Positions 58,840 to 64,000 of a stretch of 64,000 bases of DNA are shown here, one piece after another. The stretch comes from Tragulus kanchil (taxonomy: Eukaryota; Chordata; Mammalia; Artiodactyla; Tragulidae): positions 34,711,874 to 34,775,873 of the forward strand of contig JAIOJX010000003.1 in NCBI GenBank assembly GCA_022376925.1, given 5' to 3'. The stretch's first letter is position 1. Each line of letters begins with the position of its first letter. The position numbers and the translations under genes are program-made. A model generated the notes under the pieces. That model was not told the DNA's origin. It was given only the letters and a program-made list of their open reading frames with translations, and did no database searches.

Positions 58840-58990
58840 TGGATCACACGTGCACTTGGCTGCATATTGGAAATCACATGCGGAGTTTCCAAAAATGCTG
58901 AGGCCTGAGGTGTGACCTTCAGAGATTCTGGTTTACTTGGTATGGATACCTGGGCATACTTACTAGACAATTCAATTTCACAGTAATGTT
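58840..58990 (+). mobile_element. MER5A-like hAT-Charlie MITE, older copy
   Basis: gcatattggaaatcacatgc, aaaaatgctgaggcctgag and cagagattctggtttacttg follow the MER5A interior. Strongly decayed. Confidence 0.55.
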
Positions 58991-59011
58991 TACGAGCTAC
59001 TGCACTAGACC

Positions 59012-59170
59012 AGTGGTTCTCAAAATGTAATTTTCACGTGAATCATCAAGGGGCTTTGCTAATTTGTTTGATTCAGTAAATTTTGGTTGGAGTCTGAGAC
59101 ATTCCTTTTCTGACTCATCTGCAAGAGCTGTCAATGCTTCTGACCTGCAAACCAAGCTTTAAGTAGCAAG
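59012..59170 (+). mobile_element. MER5A-like hAT-Charlie MITE
   Basis: It starts with the MER5 terminal motif ccagtggttctcaaaatgta, then cacgtgaatcatcaaggggc and gattcagtaaattttggttg. Non-autonomous DNA transposon; no transposase. Confidence 0.75.
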
Positions 59171-59256
59171 ACTTTAGACCAAATTGGTAATGCAAGCAAT
59201 AAGATAACAAATCCCCTTTGTCAATGACCTGTATCCTTACCTTCAATCACACTAAG

Positions 59257-59362
59257 TGTTAAGTGTTAGTCACTCAGTCATGTCCAGCTCTTTGTGACCC
59301 CATGGAATGTAGTTTTCCAGGCTCCTCTGTCCATGGGATTCTCCAGGCAAGAATCCTGGAGT
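59257..59362 (-). mobile_element. Bov-tA SINE (antisense), truncated by junction
   Basis: gtgttagtcactcagtcatg to gcaagaatcctggagt, first copy of the element at 60355. Confidence 0.88.
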
Positions 59363-59937
59363 GGGAAAAATGAACTTCGTGAACTTTTGTGGGCACAGGT
59401 CTTTCTCAAAGCAGCACCAATGTTGCTGTTTAGGATGTAGCCCCATCACCCACGTGTTGAGTCAAAACCTCCAGATCGATTACTGAGAGTGACGTTCCCC
59501 CAGTAGACGGCTCCCATGGTGCCTTCCACTGACTCTGGGCTGTCTAATCCATAAATGAAAATAACAAGGGTTACAGTGACAGACACAGGATACCCTGTGC
59601 AGTATGGTAATTGCCTTGCTTGTCCCTTTTCTACTGTGAGTAACATTCACTGGGAGCTGTCAAACGCAAATCACATTAGAGGAGACGCTACCCCTGACTA
59701 ACCATATCTTGTGTAAGCTCTTGAAAATCATGGAGAATATAGAGCTGAAGCCTTGAGTTTCGGGGGAGCTTAAGTTCCCAAGTCTTAAGTTCCATACAGA
59801 ATGCAGCCTCCCTTCTCTAGTCTCAGGGCTTCCAGCTCAGAGGAGGACATTGCTCCCAAATGCCTATTTGAAATTGGAGGCTTATGAAAAGCCACAGGCG
59901 TGGAAGGGGTTCTCTTTGAAAATTTCTCTGTTGGCTC

Positions 59938-60268
59938 TGGATCACACGTGCACTTGGCTGCATATTGGAAATCACATGCGGAGTTTCCAAAAATGCTGAG
60001 GCCTGAGGTGTGACCTTCAGAGATTCTGGTTTACTTGGTATGGATACCTGGGCATACTTACTAGACAATTCAATTTCACAGTAATGTTTACGAGCTACTG
60101 CACTAGACCAGTGGTTCTCAAAATGTAATTTTCACGTGAATCATCAAGGGGCTTTGCTAATTTGTTTGATTCAGTAAATTTTGGTTGGAGTCTGAGACAT
60201 TCCTTTTCTGACTCATCTGCAAGAGCTGTCAATGCTTCTGACCTGCAAACCAAGCTTTAAGTAGCAAG
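59938..60268 (+). mobile_element. Two MER5A-like elements, duplicate copy
   Basis: Second copies of 58840-58990 and 59012-59170. Confidence 0.7.
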
Positions 60269-60354
60269 ACTTTAGACCAAATTGGTAATGCAAGCAATAA
60301 GATAACAAATCCCCTTTGTCAATGACCTGTATCCTTACCTTCAATCACACTAAG

Positions 60355-60570
60355 TGTTAAGTGTTAGTCACTCAGTCATGTCCAGCTCTTTGTGACCCCA
60401 TGGAATGTAGTTTTCCAGGCTCCTCTGTCCATGGGATTCTCCAGGCAAGAATCCTGGAGTGGGTTGCCATTCCTTTCTCTAGGAGATCTTCCCGACCCAG
60501 GGATTGAACCTGAATCTCTCACACTGAAGGCAGATTCTTTACCATCTGAGCCACCAGGGAAGTGATTAGT
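60355..60570 (-). mobile_element. Bov-tA SINE (antisense)
   Basis: Full length in reverse: cactcagtcatgtccagctc, ctcctctgtccatgggattc, gagatcttcccgacccaggg and a final gagccaccagggaagt. Confidence 0.92.
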
Positions 60571-61004
60571 AACCCATTCTGGTGAATGTACCATGACATG
60601 TGCAAGTAATATGCATTTCTACATACATGTAGTTGAAAAAGGTATTGGATTATAATTGCCACCCACTAAATCTGGCACTGGGGTATCATCTGACCTTGAA
60701 TGTCATTCTGTTCTACATTGAATGTAACACAAAAAATATTTGTTTTGATATCAGGCAGGTGTTCTGGTCTACTACCCCAAAAATACAGTCTGAATCTTAA
60801 AAAAAAAAAAGAAGTGCTGCTGAGAGTAGTCATACATGCAAAGTTGTGCTTATATGAATGACAAATTCAATATTTTCTCCTCATTACTTTATCCCCATAT
60901 CCAAAGATCGAAAGCAGGTTTTTAAAATGACACCTGCCTATCAGATTCTAATAGTCTTTTTGATCTTAATGCTGAAATACATCTAGAGTATTTTATATCT
61001 ATTA

Positions 61005-61205
61005 AAAACTCAGTCATGTCTGACTCTTTGAGACACCATGATCTGCAGCCCACCAGGCTCCCCTGTGCATGGGAATTCTCCCAGCAAGAACACTAGAGTG
61101 GGTTGCCATTCCTTCCTCCAGAGGATCTTCCCAACCCAGGAAACAAACCCAGGTCTCCTGCATTGCAGGTGGATTCTTTACCTTCTGAGTCACCAGGGAA
61201 ATCCC
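61005..61205 (-). mobile_element. Bov-tA SINE (antisense)
   Basis: tcagtcatgtctgactcttt, ccaccaggctcccctgtgca, gaggatcttcccaacccagg, tctcctgcattgcaggtgga, gagtcaccagggaaatccc. Confidence 0.9.
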
Positions 61206-61369
61206 ATTGAAAACTATAAAATACTTTAAAACATAAAAACTCACACCACAACTAAGATCAAAAAGTAACAGTTTATGCTGGTAGTTGGGATTACTTTTCT
61301 CCTAAAAGGTCAAAGGAGTTGGATTAAGAATAATAAAGGACTACCATGCTTCACCTCAGTAATGATGGT

Positions 61370-61640
61370 TTACTCTGTGCCATATACTTGTTTTAAACAT
61401 TGTCTACCTATCTATCTACCTACCCAGATAGATAAAGACAGAGAGATAGATACATGGGTGTGTGTATTTACACTCACTGAACCCTCAAAGGTATCCTACA
61501 AGAGTTTTTAATCCCCATTTTATATCTGAAAAAAAAGTGATATAAAGAAGTTAAGAAACTTATCCAAGACCAAAGAGTTAAGAGTGTGGAACTAGGATTC
61601 ATATACATATTTTCAGTATCCAGATTTATGTTTTATGCAA
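61370..61640 (-). mobile_element. MIR SINE (antisense) with a GATA-rich expansion
   Basis: ttactctgtgccatatactt, aatccccattttatatctga, aagaagttaagaaacttatc, caagaccaaagagttaag and aactaggattcata follow MIR in reverse. A GATA/CTAT-rich segment (61407-61455) is inserted in the middle. Confidence 0.78.
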
Positions 61641-61665
61641 AACTCGGGTATTTCCATCTTCCCGA

Positions 61666-61735
61666 CCCAGGGATTGAACCTGAATCTCTCACACTGAAGG
61701 CAGATTCTTTACCATCTGAGCCACCAGGGAAGTGA
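61666..61735 (-). mobile_element. Bov-tA SINE fragment, duplicate
   Basis: Partial second copy of 60486-60570, created by duplication 22. Confidence 0.88.
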
Positions 61736-62177
61736 TTAGTAACCCATTCTGGTGAATGTACCATGACATGTGCAAGTAATATGCATTTCTACATACATGT
61801 AGTTGAAAAAGGTATTGGATTATAATTGCCACCCACTAAATCTGGCACTGGGGTATCATCTGACCTTGAATGTCATTCTGTTCTACATTGAATGTAACAC
61901 AAAAAATATTTGTTTTGATATCAGGCAGGTGTTCTGGTCTACTACCCCAAAAATACAGTCTGAATCTTAAAAAAAAAAAAAAAAGAAGTGCTGCTGAGAG
62001 TAGTCATACATGCAAAGTTGTGCTTATATGAATGACAAATTCAATATTTTCTCCTCATTACTTTATCCCCATATCCAAAGATCGAAAGCAGGTTTTTAAA
62101 ATGACACCTGCCTATCAGATTCTAATAGTCTTTTTGATCTTAATGCTGAAATACATCTAGAGTATTTTATATCTATT

Positions 62178-62380
62178 AAAAACTCAGTCATGTCTGACTC
62201 TTTGAGACACCATGATCTGCAGCCCACCAGGCTCCCCTGTGCATGGGAATTCTCCCAGCAAGAACACTAGAGTGGGTTGCCATTCCTTCCTCCAGAGGAT
62301 CTTCCCAACCCAGGAAACAAACCCAGGTCTCCTGCATTGCAGGTGGATTCTTTACCTTCTGAGTCACCAGGGAAATCCCA
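62178..62380 (-). mobile_element. Bov-tA SINE (antisense), duplicate copy
   Basis: Second copy of 61005-61205. Confidence 0.9.
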
Positions 62381-62544
62381 TTGAAAACTATAAAATACTT
62401 TAAAACATAAAAACTCACACCACAACTAAGATCAAAAAGTAACAGTTTATGCTGGTAGTTGGGATTACTTTTCTCCTAAAAGGTCAAAGGAGTTGGATTA
62501 AGAATAATAAAGGACTACCATGCTTCACCTCAGTAATGATGGTT

Positions 62545-62808
62545 TACTCTGTGCCATATACTTGTTTTAAACATTGTCTACCTATCTATCTACCTACCCA
62601 GATAGATAAAGACAGAGAGATAGATACATGGGTGTGTGTATTTACACTCACTGAACCCTCAAAGGTATCCTACAAGAGTTTTTAATCCCCATTTTATATC
62701 TGAAAAAAAAGTGATATAAAGAAGTTAAGAAACTTATCCAAGACCAAAGAGTTAAGAGTGTGGGAACTAGGATTCATATACATATTTTCAGTATCCAGAT
62801 TTATGTTT
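62545..62808 (-). mobile_element. MIR SINE (antisense), duplicate copy
   Basis: Second copy of 61370-61640. Confidence 0.78.
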
Positions 62809-62989
62809 TTATGCACTCTGTTGTACTACATTTCAAGAAAGGGAGCAAACCTCTTCATCAGAAAGGTTGCAAGTTATGCTGACCACTCCTCCACCCCGAC
62901 CCTAGATCAGCAAAGCAGTTTTTGTAATTTCCCTAATTTTAAGGTGTTTCCCTTCTAGGCAAATGATGCTTTTTCCCTTTGCTGTTCAC

Positions 62990-63080
62990 CTAAAACTATC
63001 ACAACATTATTAAACTGGCTATACCCCAATACAAAATGTCTTTGGTGTTAAAAATAAATAAAAAATTAAAAAAAAAAAAG
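62990..63080 (+). mobile_element. L1 3' terminus with poly-A
   Basis: cctaaaactatcacaacatt, aaactggctataccccaata and an A-rich aaaataaataaaaaatt tail ending in a 12-base A-run match an artiodactyl L1 end. Confidence 0.7.
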
Positions 63081-63650
63081 AATCAGAGAGAATTCAGTTG
63101 GCCACAGGTTTTCTAAAAAATTAATCTCAGCAGTTTCCAGGTAAGCCAGGGGTGGGGGTGGGGGGTGGGCAGGGAAGGAAAAGGGTGGTATGTGGACCAT
63201 GGAGTATTTGGTTTTACCAAATGATGGAAATGGTAGAAGCCTCTGATATCTGAAGGACTTTGTTTTCTCTGGAGCCTCTGGTCATGGTAGAACTTTCAGC
63301 AGCTTAAGTCTAGATTGATTTTTGTGGTCTGGATGCACTGCTGAGTACAAAAATATCAGAAAGAGACGCCAAGGTAATAGCTGCTGTCAGGAAGAATTCT
63401 AAGACATGTTTAGACAATTAAACTTTACAGTTTGAGGTCCTCTTCTGGCGTCTAGATACTGAAAGTAATCAGAATCAAAGATTAGTGCTATTTTCACTGA
63501 AATCAAGAATCAATTATTGTTAATCATGACTCATTGTAACTGAGAGAGAAATAGAAAAAAGCATTCCTGTGTTAAAAGTTTATTTAGGAGTTAATAATAA
63601 AGATTATTCTAAATGGCAGAGCACTAGACTGCTAGACTCTTGATAATTAA
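63081..63650. other. Unique intergenic DNA with a G-rich run
   Basis: No repeat recognised apart from the G-quadruplex motif at 63149-63174. Confidence 0.4.
63149..63174 (+). other. G-quadruplex motif
   Basis: G-runs of 4, 5, 6 and 3 separated by single T bases, then another GGG. This satisfies the classical four-run definition with one-base loops, predicting a very stable fold. Confidence 0.8.
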
Positions 63651-63654
63651 AGAG

Positions 63655-63743
63655 AGAAATAGGAGATGCTCACTATCATTGCTATTTTTGACAGTATTCT
63701 GGAAGTTTTGGCCAATGCAAAAAGACAAGATTAAGAAGTGAGA

Positions 63744-63782
<39 letters not shown>

Positions 63783-63990
63783 TGCAAAGGAAAGGAATAG
63801 GAAAGAGAAAACTATCTTTATTTGAAGATGACAAGATGATCAGAAGGAATCTTTACAAATCAACAGAAACACTGATGAAACTATTAAGAGATTTCAGTAA
63901 ATTAATATATTTAACAAGATAAAGTTGTATTTATTTATAAGCCTTACTATATAAACATCTCTTATAAATGAATAACATAAGACAGTGTGT
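63655..63990 (+). mobile_element. Old L1 ORF2 reverse-transcriptase fragment (sense)
   Basis: Translation gives pieces of the L1 RT core, including a damaged catalytic box (SLFEDDKMI, Ala to Glu in FADD), then NLYKSTETLMKLLRDFSK. A TA microsatellite interrupts it at 63747-63779. It runs to the window edge. Confidence 0.7.
63747..63779. repeat. (TA)n microsatellite
   Basis: An uninterrupted run of about 16 AT dinucleotides inside the L1 fragment. Confidence 0.95.
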
Positions 63991-64000
63991 TAATATCATG

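Larger units (their letters stand above)
58264..60463. repeat. Direct duplication 21 (58264-59362 / 59363-60463)
   Basis: The offset is 1098. The junction falls in an antisense SINE: cctggagtggg continues aaaaatgaac instead of ttgccattcc, joined through a shared ggg. One T-to-G difference (58661 versus about 59762). Confidence 0.95.
60486..62808. repeat. Direct duplication 22 (60486-61665 / 61666-62808)
   Basis: The offset is 1180. Copy 1 ends in filler (aaaactcgggtatttcc) before copy 2 starts inside the SINE at atcttcccgaccc. Copies differ in an A-run (60800 versus 61970) and gtgtggaac against gtgtgggaac. Confidence 0.95.

Noticed and set aside
1439..62808. A new kind of tandem-repeat or satellite biology with a 1.1-kb monomer.
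   Set aside because: Each pair has a different sequence; there is no shared monomer, only a shared length. That points to the assembly process.

Overview
The window is ruminant (even-toed ungulate) nuclear DNA. The diagnostic content is BovB (RTE) LINE 3' ends, Bov-tA/BovA and CHR-type tRNA-derived SINEs, ruminant L1 3' UTRs, and old mammalian repeats (L2, MIR, MER5A). Species cannot be fixed by eye; a bovid or close pecoran fits. I found no host protein-coding gene. The only substantial protein-like frames are a decayed L1 ORF2 on the minus strand (38.5-41.7 kb) and a short BovB tail (50.6 kb). Most other open frames lie inside SINEs, LTRs or A+T-rich intergenic DNA.

The dominant feature is a systematic pattern of 22 head-to-tail direct duplications. 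Each unit is about 1.07-1.26 kb, and the two copies nearly always abut. Copies are almost identical, differing mainly in homopolymer length and a few indels, with mismatches piled up at the junction. Often 15-170 bases there are garbled or filler. Neighbouring units sometimes overlap, giving three partial copies. By hand count, about 25 kb of the 64 kb is excess and the collapsed locus is about 39 kb. Twenty-two independent, same-sized, near-perfect duplications are implausible biologically. The likely cause is overlapping contig ends left uncollapsed and bridged with error-prone sequence. All duplicated features should be read as one locus until tested.

Layout. 0-1.4 kb: an antisense LTR-like element with a 50-bp minisatellite inside a split SINE. 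1.4-5.2 kb: duplication 1, a BovB tail and L2. 5.2-7.5 kb: duplication 2 around a CHR SINE. 7.5-11 kb: mostly repeat-free, with a candidate conserved non-coding element near 7.9-8.1 kb. 11-20.8 kb: Bov-tA, several antisense L1 3' UTRs with CHR SINEs nested in them, L2 and a U6 pseudogene. 20.8-26 kb: unique DNA, SINEs, MIR and one candidate exon. 26-28.8 kb: an old LTR. 29-35 kb: SINEs, unique DNA and an old L1. 35-48.7 kb: an old sense L1 interrupted in turn by a younger antisense L1, an LTR that itself carries a SINE, a SINE carrying a solo LTR, and a CHR SINE. 50-57 kb: BovB, unique DNA and SINEs. 57-64 kb: unique DNA, MER5A, MIR, SINEs, a G-quadruplex motif and an internal L1 ORF2 fragment.

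No operon, CRISPR array or defence system is present, and I see no evidence for a new biological system. The notable points are the duplication artefact and the deep transposon nesting. All family names are from memory of consensus sequences, not a database search.
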